A stretch of DNA of 64,000 nt from Streptosporangium sp. NBC_01495 (GCF_036250735.1 NZ_CP109430.1:6882001-6946000), one strand, 5' to 3'. Counted from the stretch's first letter, positions 1 through 10,307 are shown. Program-made: numbers and translations. Notes: a model not told the origin generated them from the sequence alone.

Positions 1-1549
<1,549 letters not shown>

Positions 1550-1557
<8 letters not shown>

Positions 1558-2731
1558 CCTTGCTTCCCTCCGTGCTCGTACTCATGGTCGCGCCCGTGTT
1601 AGCGCTCACCCCGCTGACCGTTCCCCGCTCGCCCGCCATCAACGCGCAGAAGTCGTCGAACAGGCCGGCCGAGTCGTGCGGGCCGGCCGCGGCCTCGGGG
1701 TGGTACTGGACGCTGAACGCCGGGCGGTCCAGCAGCCGCAGCCCCTCGACGCAGTCGTCGTTGAGGTTGACGTGGCTGACCTCCGCCGGTCCGTACGGCG
1801 TGTCGAACACGCCTTCCAGCGGCGCGCGTACCGCGAAGCCGTGGTTGTGCGCGGAGATCTCCACCTTGCCGGTGCCCCGGTGCTGCACCGGCTGGTTGAC
1901 GCCACGGTGGCCGTAGCGCAGCTTGTAGGTGCCCAGCCCCAGCGCCCGCCCGAAGAGCTGGTTGCCGAAGCAGATGCCGAAGAACGGGACACCCGCGTCG
2001 AGGACGCCGCGAAGCGCCTTGACCGGACCGTCCGCGGTGGCGGGGTCGCCGGGGCCGTTGGAGAAGAACACCCCGTCGGGGCCGAGCGCGAGGATCTCCT
2101 CGGCGGTGACGGAGGCGGGCAGCACGTGCACCTCGCAGCCGCGCTCGGCCATCCGGTGCGGCGTCATCGACTTGATGCCGAGATCGACGGCGGCCACGGT
2201 GAACCGCCTGGGACCGATCGCGGGCACGACGTACGGCTTCGGGGTGGAGACCTCCCCGGCCAGGTCGGCGCCCTCCATCGCGGGGCTGCCCAGCACCCGC
2301 TCCAGCAGCTCCTCGACCGGTGCCAGGGCCTTGCCGGAGAAGACTCCGGCCCGCATCGCCCCCCGCTCGCGCAGGTGGCGGGTGAGGGCGCGGGTGCCGG
2401 TGATGGCGATGCCGACGACGCCCTGCTCCCTGAGGTAGTCGTCCAGGGAGCGGTTGGATCGCCAGCTGGAGGCCATCCGGGCGGGCTCGCGGACCACGTA
2501 TCCGGCCACCCACACCCGCGACGACTCCGGATCCTCGTCGTTGACCCCGGTGTTCCCGATGTGGGGCGCGGTCATCGCGACGATCTGGCGGTGGTACGAC
2601 GGATCGGTCAGCGTCTCCTGGTAGCCGGTCATCCCGGTGTTGAAGACCATCTCGCCGAAGGTCTCGCCCTCGGCGCCGTAAGGGGTCCCGTGGAAGACGC
2701 GTCCGTCTTCCAGCACTAGCACTGCGGTCAC
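1550..2731 (-). CDS. carA: Carbamoyl-phosphate synthase small subunit
   Basis: Glutaminase subunit that supplies ammonia to CarB. It has 393 residues, normal for the family. The N-terminal CPSase small domain begins TAVLVLEDGRVFHG and contains the FNTGMTGYQE motif. The C-terminal class I amidotransferase domain has the nucleophile Cys in FFGICFGNQLFG (the usual form is GICLGHQ) and the catalytic His/Glu in QYHPEAAAGPHD. The GTG start is preceded by a weak GGGG-type ribosome site. The stop overlaps carB. It is separated from pyrC by about 180 nt that can be read as a short ORF linking both genes. Regulation is expected to follow the PyrR element at the head of the operon. Confidence 0.96.
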
Positions 2732-2913
2732 TCACACACCCCGATCATCTCGGTTACAGCTCCGCAAAGTATGAAATATCCGGCACGTTGGGTCGCCGTC
2801 CCGCCGCCGGACGGGACGCTCCCGCGTCCCGGGGAGGGAAAGGAGAAGGTATCCGACGCGGTCCCCGCGGCGGCCGGCCGGGCGCGGCGGGCGCGTCGGA
2901 GGAGGGTCCTCAC
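2728..2913 (-). CDS. Possible 61-aa ORF bridging pyrC and carA
   Basis: The gap between pyrC and carA reads as an open frame whose GTG start overlaps the pyrC TGA (GTGA) and whose TGA overlaps the carA GTG (GTGA). The predicted 61-residue product is Arg/Ala-rich at the N-terminus, then Ser/Gly/Pro-rich, with a short hydrophobic stretch GYFILCGAV near the end. I recognise no family. Other actinomycetes often carry a membrane-protein gene at this position, so this may be its decayed remnant or simply a translational bridge. Open frames are common by chance at this GC content, hence the low confidence. Confidence 0.3.
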   Translation of the reverse strand: MRTLLRRARRARPAAAGTASDTFSFPSPGRGSVPSGGGTATQRAGYFILCGAVTEMIGVCE

Positions 2914-4229
2914 GTGAGCTTTCCGTCCAGGACGGTCGGCCTGCCGCGCAGGAAGGTCGCGACGACGCGGCCGGGCAGGGTCAGGCCCTCGTAGGGCGTG
3001 TTGCGGCTCTTGGAAGCGTAGCCCGCCGGGTCGACGGCGGCACGCACCGACGGGTCGTAGAGGGTGATGTTGGCCGGGGCTCCGACCTCGATCGGCCGCC
3101 CGTGGCCCTGGAGCCTGCCGATCCTGGCCGGGGCGAGGGACATGCGCTCGGCGACGCCGGCCCAGTCGAGCAGGCCCGTGTCGACCATCGCCTCCTGGAC
3201 CACGGCCAGTGCCGTCTCCAGGCCGATCATGCCCATGGCGGCGGCAGCCCACTCGGTCTCCTTGTCCTCGACCGGGTGCGGGGCGTGGTCGGTGGCCACG
3301 CAGTCGATCGTGCCGTCGGCCAGGGCCTCGCGCAGCGCCTCGACGTCCGCGCGGGTGCGCAGCGGCGGGTTCACCTTGTAGATCGGGTTGTAGGAGCCGA
3401 CCGGGGAGTCCTCGACCAGGTCGTCGGTGAGGAGCAGGTGGTGCGGGGTCACCTCGGCGGTGACGTCCCAGCCCTTGGACTTGGCCCAGCGGATGATCTC
3501 CACGGAGCCGGCCGTGGAGACGTGGCAGATGTGCAGGCGCGAGCCGACGTGGGCGGCCAGCAGGCAGTCGCGGGCGATGATCGCCTCCTCGGCGACCGCG
3601 GGCCAGCCGGTCAGGCCCAGCCGCCCCGAGACCGCGCCCTCGTTCATCTGCGCGCCCTCGGTCAGGCGCGGCTCCTGGGCGTGCTGGGCGACGACGCCGT
3701 CGAACGCCTTGACGTACTCCAGGGCGCGGCGCATGAGCACCGCGTCGGAGACGCATTTGCCGTCGTCGGAGAAGACCCGGACCCGCGCGGTGGAGTCGGC
3801 CATCGCGCCGAGCTCGGCGAGGCGCTCGCCGCCCAGGCCGACGGTGACGGCGCCGACGGGCTGCACGTCGCAGTGGCCCGCCTCCTGGCCCAGGCGCCAG
3901 ACCTGCTCGACGACGCCGGCGGTGTCGGCGACCGGCTCGGTGTTGGCCATGGCGTGCACGGCGGTGTAGCCGCCGAGGGCGGCGGCGCGGGTGCCTGTTG
4001 CGACGGTCTCGGCGTCCTCGCGGCCCGGCTCGCGCAGGTGGGTGTGCAGGTCGACCAGGCCGGGCAGGGCGATCAGCCCCTCGGCCTCGACGGTCTCGCC
4101 GCCGGTCAGCCCCCGGCCGATCTCCACCAGGAGGCCGTCGCGGATCAGGATGTCGGCCGGCTCGCCGCCGAGGATCCTGGCGCCCCTGATGACGATGCCG
4201 TCACGCGTGGCCCCGATGCGGTCGTTCAT
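2910..4229 (-). CDS. pyrC: Dihydroorotase (class I)
   Basis: Cyclises N-carbamoyl-aspartate to dihydroorotate, the third step of UMP synthesis. It has 439 residues, typical of the class I amidohydrolase form. The metal-binding HxH motif is in GLVDLHTHLREPG; further ligands are in the VFSDDGK, HICHVS and TEVTPHHLLL segments, and the catalytic Asp is in DCVATDHAPHP. The ATG start is chosen because it overlaps the pyrB stop (ATGA) and the family motif begins about 50 residues later. An in-frame upstream extension exists but runs over pyrB and is not used. Confidence 0.96.
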   Translation of the reverse strand: MNDRIGATRDGIVIRGARILGGEPADILIRDGLLVEIGRGLTGGETVEAEGLIALPGLVDLHTHLREPGREDAETVATGTRAAALGGYTAVHAMANTEPVADTAGVVEQVWRLGQEAGHCDVQPVGAVTVGLGGERLAELGAMADSTARVRVFSDDGKCVSDAVLMRRALEYVKAFDGVVAQHAQEPRLTEGAQMNEGAVSGRLGLTGWPAVAEEAIIARDCLLAAHVGSRLHICHVSTAGSVEIIRWAKSKGWDVTAEVTPHHLLLTDDLVEDSPVGSYNPIYKVNPPLRTRADVEALREALADGTIDCVATDHAPHPVEDKETEWAAAAMGMIGLETALAVVQEAMVDTGLLDWAGVAERMSLAPARIGRLQGHGRPIEVGAPANITLYDPSVRAAVDPAGYASKSRNTPYEGLTLPGRVVATFLRGRPTVLDGKLT

Positions 4230-5158
4230 CAGATCTCTCCCCCGAGGTCGGCGCCGCCAAGCAGCAGGTACAGGACGGCCATGCGTGCGGTCACACCGTT
4301 GGCGACCTGCTCGACGATCGTCGAGCGCGGCGAGTCGGCCACCTCGGCCGCGATCTCCATGCCCCGGTTCATCGGGCCGGGGTGCATCACGATGGCGTGG
4401 TCGGGCATCTTGGCGACGCGGTCGCGGTCGAGCCCGTAGCGGCGGCTGTACTCCCGCTCGGTGGGGAAGAACGCCGCGTTCATGCGCTCGCGCTGCACGC
4501 GCAGCATCATCACCACGTCGGACTTGGGCAGCACCGCGTCGAGGTCGTACGAGACCTCGCACGGCCAGGAGCCGACCTGGACCGGGAACAGGGTCGGCGG
4601 GGCGACCAGGGTCACCTCGGCGCCGAGCGTGGCCAGCAGCAGCACGTTGGAGCGGGCCACCCGGCTGTGCAGCACGTCACCGACGATGGTGACCTTCCTG
4701 CCGTCCAGCGGGCCCAGGCGGCGGCGCATGGTGAAGGCGTCGAGCAGGGCCTGGGTGGGGTGCTCGTGGGTGCCGTCGCCGGCGTTGACGACGCTGCCGC
4801 GCACCCAGCCGGCCAGCCGGTGCGGCGCGCCCGAGGCGCTGTGGCGGATGACGACGGCGTCGGCGCCCATCGCCTCCAGGGTGAGCGCGGTGTCCTTGAG
4901 CGACTCGCCCTTGGAGACGCTGGAACCCTTGGCGGAGAAGTTGATGACGTCGGCCGACAGGCGCTTGGCCGCGGCCTCGAAGGAGATCCTGGTCCGGGTG
5001 GAGTCCTCGAAGAAGAGGTTCACCACCGTGCGGCCCCGCAGGGTGGGGAGCTTCTTGATGGAACGTTCCGAGATCTTCGCCAGCTCGTCGGCGGTGTCCA
5101 GGATGAGCAGGGCGTCGTCGCGGGTCAGGTCGGCCGCGGAGATCAGGTGCCGCTTCAC
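4229..5158 (-). CDS. pyrB: Aspartate carbamoyltransferase catalytic subunit
   Basis: Transfers the carbamoyl group to aspartate, the committed step of pyrimidine synthesis. The 309-residue protein has all carbamoyltransferase signatures: the carbamoyl-phosphate loop FFEDSTRTR near residue 50, the HPTQALLDAF segment, the mobile-loop region around RVQRERM, and the MHPGPMNRG motif close to the C-terminus. No regulatory pyrI chain is present, as is usual for actinobacteria. The GTG start overlaps the pyrR stop (GTGA), and the stop overlaps pyrC (ATGA), giving a tightly coupled pyrR-pyrB-pyrC block. Confidence 0.96.
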   Translation of the reverse strand: MKRHLISAADLTRDDALLILDTADELAKISERSIKKLPTLRGRTVVNLFFEDSTRTRISFEAAAKRLSADVINFSAKGSSVSKGESLKDTALTLEAMGADAVVIRHSASGAPHRLAGWVRGSVVNAGDGTHEHPTQALLDAFTMRRRLGPLDGRKVTIVGDVLHSRVARSNVLLLATLGAEVTLVAPPTLFPVQVGSWPCEVSYDLDAVLPKSDVVMMLRVQRERMNAAFFPTEREYSRRYGLDRDRVAKMPDHAIVMHPGPMNRGMEIAAEVADSPRSTIVEQVANGVTARMAVLYLLLGGADLGGEI

Positions 5159-5736
5159 CGGTCGCCCTCCTTCAGCAGCAGGACCGCGTCGCTGCCGTCG
5201 TTCTCCTCCAGGTAGACCTTGACGCTCTCGGACTTGGACGTCGGCAGGTTCTTGCCCACGTAGTCGGGGCGGATGGGCAGCTCGCGGTGGCCCCGGTCGA
5301 CCAGGGCGGCGAGCTGCACGGCCTGCGGGCGGCCCAGGTCGTTGAGGGCGTCGAGGGCGGCGCGGACGGTGCGGCCCGAGTAGAGGACGTCGTCGACGAG
5401 GACGACCACCCTGCCGTCGATGCCGTCGGCGGGCAGCTCGGTGCGACCCAGCGCGCGGGCGGGGCGCAGCCGGAGGTCGTCGCGGTACATCGTGACGTCG
5501 AGGGAGCCGACGGGGACCGAGCGGCCCTCGAACTGCTTGATGTGGGCGGCCAGGCGGCGGGCCAGGTGGACGCCGCGGGTGGGAATGCCCAGGAGGACGA
5601 CGTTCTCGCCGCCCTTGGTCCGCTCAAGGATCTCGTGGGAGATGCGGATCAGGGCCCGGTTGATGTCGGACTGCTCAAGGACGGCGCGGGCACCGCCCTG
5701 CGCATGCTGGAGCGCACGCGAATTGGCCTCGGCCAA
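5155..5736 (-). CDS. pyrR: Bifunctional pyr operon regulator / uracil phosphoribosyltransferase
   Basis: RNA-binding regulator of the pyr operon with a PRTase fold; many members also have uracil phosphoribosyltransferase activity. Diagnostic segments are LLGIPTRGVHLARRLA, VGSLDVTMYRDDL, the PRPP-binding loop VVLVDDVLYSGRTVRA and VDRGHRELPIRPDYVGKN. I choose the TTG start at 5736 (193 residues): an AAAGGTGG ribosome site lies 9 nt upstream and family members begin near here. A longer frame to 5796 would run through the regulatory hairpin. The gene is first in the operon, which fits autoregulation by UMP-bound PyrR. Confidence 0.93.
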   Translation of the reverse strand: MAEANSRALQHAQGGARAVLEQSDINRALIRISHEILERTKGGENVVLLGIPTRGVHLARRLAAHIKQFEGRSVPVGSLDVTMYRDDLRLRPARALGRTELPADGIDGRVVVLVDDVLYSGRTVRAALDALNDLGRPQAVQLAALVDRGHRELPIRPDYVGKNLPTSKSESVKVYLEENDGSDAVLLLKEGDR

Positions 5737-5748
5737 GGAAGAACACCA

Positions 5749-5780
5749 CCTTTCCCGCCTCACGGGACGGGTCTTAAAGG
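5749..5780 (-). promoter_or_regulatory. PyrR-binding RNA hairpin over the pyrR ribosome-binding site
   Basis: On the minus strand the leader reads CCTTT, AAGA, then the hairpin CCCGTCCCGTGAGGCGGG, then AAAGG. The loop part matches the PyrR recognition consensus UCCNGNGAGG exactly. A lower stem CCUUU/AAAGG, a purine-rich 5' bulge (AAGA) and an upper stem CCCG-CC/GG-CGGG reproduce the known PyrR binding-loop architecture. The 3' strand of the lower stem is part of the ribosome-binding site of pyrR (AAAGGTGG), so binding should block translation, as described for mycobacterial pyr operons. There is no U-run terminator nearby, which argues against the Bacillus attenuation mode. Confidence 0.8.
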
Positions 5781-6021
5781 AAGTCAACGACTTCAAGGTA
5801 CCAGCCGGGTGACGGTTCGCCCGAAGAGGGGGTCCGCTCCGCGAACAGCACGGATCCGCCCCGGTAATCTTCTCAAAAGTGAATAAACATCACGATCTTC
5901 GCTGACTTCCAGTTGGTCCTGCGGGTATGCGCCTCACATCCGCACCACGGCGAAGCATGACGACCACGCCCCGGGCGCAGCCGTCCCGGTGGACCCTGCC
6001 ACCAGCCGCGAAGGAAGAGAA

Positions 6022-7266
6022 ATGGCCTTTCACGTCGACTCCGAGGTCGGCCGGCTCCACCAGGTCCTGCTGCACAGGCCGGAACTCGCCCTGAGACGGC
6101 TCACACCGTCGAACAAGGACGACTTCCTCTTCGACGACGTGCTGTGGGTGCAGCGCGCCGTGGAGGAGCACGAGGAGTGGCAGAGGCTCCTGGTCGGCCA
6201 GGGCGTCACCGTCCACATGCTCTCCGACCTGCTCCGCGAGACGGTCGAGATCCCCGAGGCGCGCAGGCACATCCTGGACGGCGTCGCCGACGAGCGCTAC
6301 TTCGGCCCGATGGCCGTCGACGCCGTCCGCAACGCGCTCGACTCGATGGACTCCGTCACGCTCAAGCGCTATCTCACCGGGGGCATCACCAAGCGCGAGC
6401 TGGTGGACATGGGCACCGACCCCAAGAGCCTCGCCTTCCACACGCTCAGGCCGGACGACTTCGTGCTGCCCCCGCTGCCCAACCACCTGTTCACCCGCGA
6501 CACCTCCTGCTGGATCTACGACGGCGTCTCGATCAACGCGATGAAGAAGAAGGCCCGCCGCCGCGAGACCGTCAACATGGAGGCGATCTACCGCTACCAC
6601 CCGGCCTTCGCGCCCGGCTACGACCGGCCGGACGAGGGCGGTTACAACGTCTGGATGCCCGGCATCCCGGCGGCGCCCGCCACCATCGAGGGCGGCGACG
6701 TGCTCGTCATCGGCCGGGGCGCGGTGCTGGTGGGGATCAGCGAGCGCACCCAGCCCCAGGCGGTCGAGATGCTCGCGCGGAGCCTGTTCAAACGGGGGGC
6801 GGCGACGAAGATCGTCGCGCTGGACATGCCGAAGGCGCGGGCCTTCATGCACCTGGACACGGTCATGACCAACGTGGACGTCGGCGTCTTCACCAAGTTC
6901 GCGGGGCTGGGCATGCTGCCCTCCTACACGGTCGAGCCCGGCGACAACGAGAAGGAACTCAAGATCACCGACCATCCCCCCGAGGACATGCACCGGGCCA
7001 TCGCGCGGGCGATCGGACTGGACGACATCAAGGTCCTCAGCGCGACGCAGGACGTGTACGCCTCCGAGCGGGAGCAGTGGGACGACGGCTGCAACGTGCT
7101 GGCCCTGCGTCCCGGCGTGGTGGTGGCCTACGAGCGCAACACGACCACCAACAACCACCTGCGCCAGAACGGGATCGAGGTCATCACGATCCGGGGCAGC
7201 GAACTCGGCCGCGGCCGGGGCGGTCCGCGCTGCATGAGCTGCCCGCTCGAACGCGACGGCATCTGA
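6022..7266 (+). CDS. arcA: Arginine deiminase
   Basis: Hydrolyses arginine to citrulline and ammonia. The 414-residue length and motifs are typical: the N-terminal MAFHVDSEVGRLHQVLLHRP, the NHLFTRDTSCWIYDG loop with substrate-binding Asp, EGGDVLVIGRG, the catalytic His in FMHLDTVMT, and the catalytic Cys in the C-terminal GGPRCMSCPLER. The ATG at 6022 follows a good GAAGGAAGAG ribosome site; an upstream in-frame ATG is less well placed. No arcB (ornithine carbamoyltransferase) or arcC (carbamate kinase) lies next to it, so its role in energy generation by a complete ADI pathway cannot be assumed here. Confidence 0.95.
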   Translation: MAFHVDSEVGRLHQVLLHRPELALRRLTPSNKDDFLFDDVLWVQRAVEEHEEWQRLLVGQGVTVHMLSDLLRETVEIPEARRHILDGVADERYFGPMAVDAVRNALDSMDSVTLKRYLTGGITKRELVDMGTDPKSLAFHTLRPDDFVLPPLPNHLFTRDTSCWIYDGVSINAMKKKARRRETVNMEAIYRYHPAFAPGYDRPDEGGYNVWMPGIPAAPATIEGGDVLVIGRGAVLVGISERTQPQAVEMLARSLFKRGAATKIVALDMPKARAFMHLDTVMTNVDVGVFTKFAGLGMLPSYTVEPGDNEKELKITDHPPEDMHRAIARAIGLDDIKVLSATQDVYASEREQWDDGCNVLALRPGVVVAYERNTTTNNHLRQNGIEVITIRGSELGRGRGGPRCMSCPLERDGI

Positions 7267-7831
7267 ACCCTTCCGCCGGGGACCCGGCCGCGCGGAACGT
7301 GTCCCCGCCCCGGATCACCGGGCGTACGGAGATGCCGGAAATACCGGAGATGCGAACATCCGGACGGCGCTCGCGGGCTCCGGGCGGCACGCGGGCGCGC
7401 CACCGATTCCCGTCTCCGGCCGGACGGGACCGTCGCACCGGGTATTCCCCGTCGATGTGTCGTTCAAGATCATACGCCCGTCGCCGCGCCCGGTGATGCC
7501 TCCACCCCGACATCCTCCAGAAGATGCGGGAATCCGGCGAAAGTCCCGAAAAAACCGGAGGTTTCGCGATCCCGAGTAGGACAAGTGCGGCGTTTGAGGC
7601 GGACCCCATCGGACCGGATTCGACATCTTTTTTCCAATCAGCTTGACCTTAGGCGCCCACAGCTTTACCGTCACTGTCCGTAACCACACCTCGTGGCGTT
7701 ATCGGGTGAACCCTGACGCACCGGTCACCGAAGGTGCCTACCTCGGGCGCCAACCCGGTGAACGGGGCATAAGTTGCGAGGTAGCACAATCAAGTTGAGA
7801 GCACCACATAACAGAGCCGGGGGGCCACACC
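7267..7831. other. Intergenic region upstream of bldD
   Basis: This 565-nt region has no convincing gene. It contains a CGGGGAC...GTCCCCG inverted repeat just after arcA (7279-7309, a possible weak terminator) and the bldD promoter described separately. It becomes more AT-rich toward 7600-7800, as expected of a promoter region. I saw no clear BldD autoregulatory box. Confidence 0.5.
7643..7671 (+). promoter_or_regulatory. Probable sigma70/HrdB-type promoter for bldD
   Basis: TTGACC at 7643-7648 and TACCGT at 7666-7671 are separated by exactly 17 nt, a good match to housekeeping promoters. The distance to the bldD ATG is about 160 nt, leaving a long 5' leader. No transcription data; inference from sequence only. 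Confidence 0.5.
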
Positions 7832-8326
7832 ATGCCGTCTGAGTACGCCAAGTCGTTGGGTGCACGACTCCGCGCCATTCGCACCCAGCAGGGCCTGTCC
7901 CTGCACGGAGTCGAAGAGAAGTCCCGCGGGCGCTGGAAGGCGGTCGTCGTCGGCTCCTACGAGCGTGGCGACCGTGCCGTCACCGTGCAGAAGCTTGCCG
8001 AACTGGCTGATTTCTACGGAGTGCCGGTCTCGGAGTTGCTGCCGGGAGGGGCCGCTCCGAGCCCCCTCGGCCCGACACCGAAGCTTGTGATCGACCTTGA
8101 GCGTCTTGCCCAGCTCCCGAAGGAGAAGGCAGGCGCGCTCGCTCGCTACGCGGCCACCATCCAGAGCCAGCGTGGCGACTACAACGGCAAGGTGCTGTCC
8201 ATCCGCCAGGAGGACCTCCGCTCCCTCGCCGTGATATACGACAAGTCCCCCAGTGAGCTCACCGAGGAGCTCATCAGCTGGGGAGTCCTGGACCCGGAGG
8301 CTCGCCGAGCCGTCGAGTCCTTCTGA
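7832..8326 (+). CDS. bldD: Developmental master repressor BldD
   Basis: DNA-binding regulator that, bound to tetrameric cyclic di-GMP, represses sporulation genes during vegetative growth in Streptomyces and relatives. The 164-residue protein begins MPSEYAKSLGARLRAIRTQQG; the N-terminal helix-turn-helix (about residues 10-70) includes GVEEKSRGRWKAVVVGSYER. The C-terminal domain keeps the c-di-GMP signature RxD-x8-RxxD, seen as RGD...RQED within QSQRGDYNGKVLSIRQED. Near-complete conservation with Streptomyces BldD makes the identification firm and indicates a filamentous, differentiating host. It is monocistronic, followed by a hairpin at 8343. Confidence 0.96.
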   Translation: MPSEYAKSLGARLRAIRTQQGLSLHGVEEKSRGRWKAVVVGSYERGDRAVTVQKLAELADFYGVPVSELLPGGAAPSPLGPTPKLVIDLERLAQLPKEKAGALARYAATIQSQRGDYNGKVLSIRQEDLRSLAVIYDKSPSELTEELISWGVLDPEARRAVESF

Positions 8327-8342
8327 CGACCCCTGACCGGTC

Positions 8343-8370
8343 GTGGGTGCGCCGGAACCGGCGTGCCCAC
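8343..8370 (+). terminator. Hairpin terminator after bldD
   Basis: GTGGGTGCGCC and GGCGTGCCCAC form an 11-bp stem (two G-U pairs) with a 6-nt loop, 17 nt after the bldD stop. There is no strong U-tract, as is common in actinomycete terminators. Confidence 0.6.
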
Positions 8371-8477
8371 CCCGCAGAGAATCTTGCTCTCAGCAGAAAC
8401 GTGCGCTTCGTCCCGCCCCGGGCTACAGCCGTTGTGGTAGGAAAAGGCAAACATGCGTTTAGCGAGATGTGGTGGAC

Positions 8478-9674
8478 ATGGCCCCGGGAGATGATCGGCT
8501 TGATCACTCTCGATCGAGCCCGAAAAGCCGTCTCCGCGCCGTCATGGCGTCGCTGGGATCGACCAGGACGCGCGCCTTCCTGCGGCTGCTGACCTCGATC
8601 GGCACCACCAAGACGCAGGACACCCTGAAACTCCTGCCGTTCGTCGTCATGGCCGTGGTGGCCCTGATCGACTTCGGCTCGGGCCCCACCTCCGGCCTCC
8701 TGCCGCTGCTCGCCCTCGGCCCGGCCTTCGCCAGCGTGGCGTGCGGCCTCGCCCGCACCACGGTGGTCGGCGTCGTCGCCCTGGTGCTGTGCCTCGCGCT
8801 CGGCGTCTACAACGACATCCTCTGGATGCCCCGCACCGACATCACCCTCATCGCCATCCTCGGCGTCACCGTGGCCAGCGTGCTGGCCAGCGCCGGGCGG
8901 CTGCGCCACGAACACCAGCTCGCCGACGTGCGCTCGGTGGCCGAGGCCGCCCAGCGGGTGCTGCTGCGCCCGGTGCCCCGCCGCGCGGGACCGGGCATCG
9001 GCGTGGCCGTCTCGTACACCTCCGCCACGGCCGAGGCCAGGATCGGCGGCGACCTGTACGAGGTCGTCACCACCCCGCACGGGGTCCGGATCATCGTGGG
9101 AGACGTCCAGGGCAAGGGCCTGGAGGCCGTGGAGACGGCCGCGGTCGTGCTCGGGGCCTTCCGTGAGGCGGCGCACGACGAGAGAACGCTCCAGGGCGTC
9201 GTGGCGCGTCTGGAGAACGCGCTGACCCGCGAGCTGTCCGGCGAGCAGTTCGTGACCGCCGTGCTGGCCGAGATCAGCGGCGGTTCCACCATCACCGTCA
9301 TCAACTGCGGCCACCCGGCGCCCATGGTGCTCGGCGCCGACGGCGGGATCTGGTTCGCCGACCCGCCGGACGAGGCGCTCCCGCTGGGCATGAGCGCCCT
9401 CAAGGCCAGCGAGCCGCAGCCGCACCACATCCCGTTCGAGCCGGGCGACCAGGTCCTCTTCTACACCGACGGGGTCATCGAGGCGCGCGACGGTGCGGGC
9501 GAGTTCTATCCGCTGCTGGAGCGGGCGCACCTGCTGGACGGCGACGACCCCCAGGGGTCGTTGGACGCCCTCCGCGCCGATCTGCTCGACCACGTGGGCA
9601 GGCCGCTGGGCGACGACGCCGCGATGCTCCTGCTGCGCCACCGCGCCGCCCGCCAGAGCTCCACGGCGGCGTGA
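8478..9674 (+). CDS. Membrane-anchored SpoIIE-type PP2C serine phosphatase
   Basis: Likely dephosphorylates an anti-sigma-factor antagonist or similar partner. The N-terminal half has about four hydrophobic segments (roughly residues 50-140, including LLPFVVMAVVALIDF and VVALVLCLALGV). A short coiled linker leads to a SpoIIE/RsbU-type PP2C domain with the metal-binding motifs IGGDLYEVV, VGDVQGKGLEA, NCGHPAPMV, FYTDGVIEARD and GDDAAMLLL. No receiver, PAS or kinase domain is visible. The start is uncertain: GTG at 8469 or ATG at 8478, neither with a strong ribosome site. No anti-sigma or antagonist gene is adjacent, so the substrate is unknown. Confidence 0.85.
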   Translation: MAPGDDRLDHSRSSPKSRLRAVMASLGSTRTRAFLRLLTSIGTTKTQDTLKLLPFVVMAVVALIDFGSGPTSGLLPLLALGPAFASVACGLARTTVVGVVALVLCLALGVYNDILWMPRTDITLIAILGVTVASVLASAGRLRHEHQLADVRSVAEAAQRVLLRPVPRRAGPGIGVAVSYTSATAEARIGGDLYEVVTTPHGVRIIVGDVQGKGLEAVETAAVVLGAFREAAHDERTLQGVVARLENALTRELSGEQFVTAVLAEISGGSTITVINCGHPAPMVLGADGGIWFADPPDEALPLGMSALKASEPQPHHIPFEPGDQVLFYTDGVIEARDGAGEFYPLLERAHLLDGDDPQGSLDALRADLLDHVGRPLGDDAAMLLLRHRAARQSSTAA

Positions 9675-9735
9675 GGAACGGCGACGCGAGGGACGAGGGA
9701 ACGGCGGCGCGAGCGAGGAACCGGTCGCACGAGGG

Positions 9736-9808
9736 ACGGGGACACGAAAACGTCCCCGCACGCCCTGTGCCCGCCGGCGGGACCGGTGGACGCGGGACGT
9801 GCGGGGAC
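9736..9808. terminator. Nested inverted repeats between convergent genes
   Basis: An 11-bp perfect inverted repeat (GTCCCCGCACG at 9752 and CGTGCGGGGAC at 9798) and an overlapping short hairpin (GGGGAC...GTCCCC around 9738-9758) lie between the phosphatase and the HEPN gene, which converge. They probably end transcription from both sides. Confidence 0.5.
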
Positions 9809-9857
9809 GGCGCCGGTGAGCACGGGCGGCGACCCCGGGTGGGAGGCCGCTCCGGCT

Positions 9858-10307
9858 CTAACCGGCTAGGGGGATCTGGCCGGGGAGCACGGGCTGGCTC
9901 GGCATGCCGAGCAGCTTCTCCACGGTGGTGACGAAACGCTCCGCCTCGGAGATGAGCTCCTCGGCGTCTCGCGAGGACACCGTGCGGGTCAGGCCCGCCT
10001 CGGCGGCGGCCCGCTTGGCCGCGCTCGTCTCGAAGTAGGGGGCCCACTCGGCCAGGCGGGGCTCGGCCTCGGGCAGCATCTCCCAGGCGCTGCGCAGCCT
10101 GCGCCTCCTGCGGCCCTCCATGGGACGGGGACGGGCCGCCAGGACGGCAGCGGCCGCCCTGAGCGCGGCGAGGTGGGCCGCGACGTAACGCGCGGCGGAG
10201 GTCCGGGCGGCGGCGGCCTCTTCGAGGCAGTCGCGCGCGTCTGAGAGGTGCGCTCGCACCGTGGGGGACAACCGGGGCCCACCGGAATCGCTGAGCCGAG
10301 GGGTCAT
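9858..10307 (-). CDS. SAV_6107-family HEPN domain protein
   Basis: A 149-residue, almost all-helical protein matching the actinobacterial SAV_6107 HEPN family (segments ARYVAAHLAALRAAAAVLAAR, RRRLRSAWEMLPEAEPRLAEWA, AAKRAAAEAGLTR). HEPN proteins are often RNases or nucleotide-binding partners in stress and conflict systems. The classic RNase motif Rx4-6H is not obvious here, so catalysis is not established. The ATG start follows GGAGG at a somewhat long distance of 10 nt. The only gene downstream of a strong promoter with two LexA-like boxes (10516-10571), which suggests DNA-damage control. Orthologues sit at a similar place near metF/thi genes in other actinomycetes. Confidence 0.8.
   Translation of the reverse strand: MTPRLSDSGGPRLSPTVRAHLSDARDCLEEAAAARTSAARYVAAHLAALRAAAAVLAARPRPMEGRRRRRLRSAWEMLPEAEPRLAEWAPYFETSAAKRAAAEAGLTRTVSSRDAEELISEAERFVTTVEKLLGMPSQPVLPGQIPLAG

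Noticed and set aside
4230..4562. N-terminal extension of pyrC
   Set aside because: It would run in another frame through pyrB; the ATGA overlap and the family N-terminus place the start at 4229.
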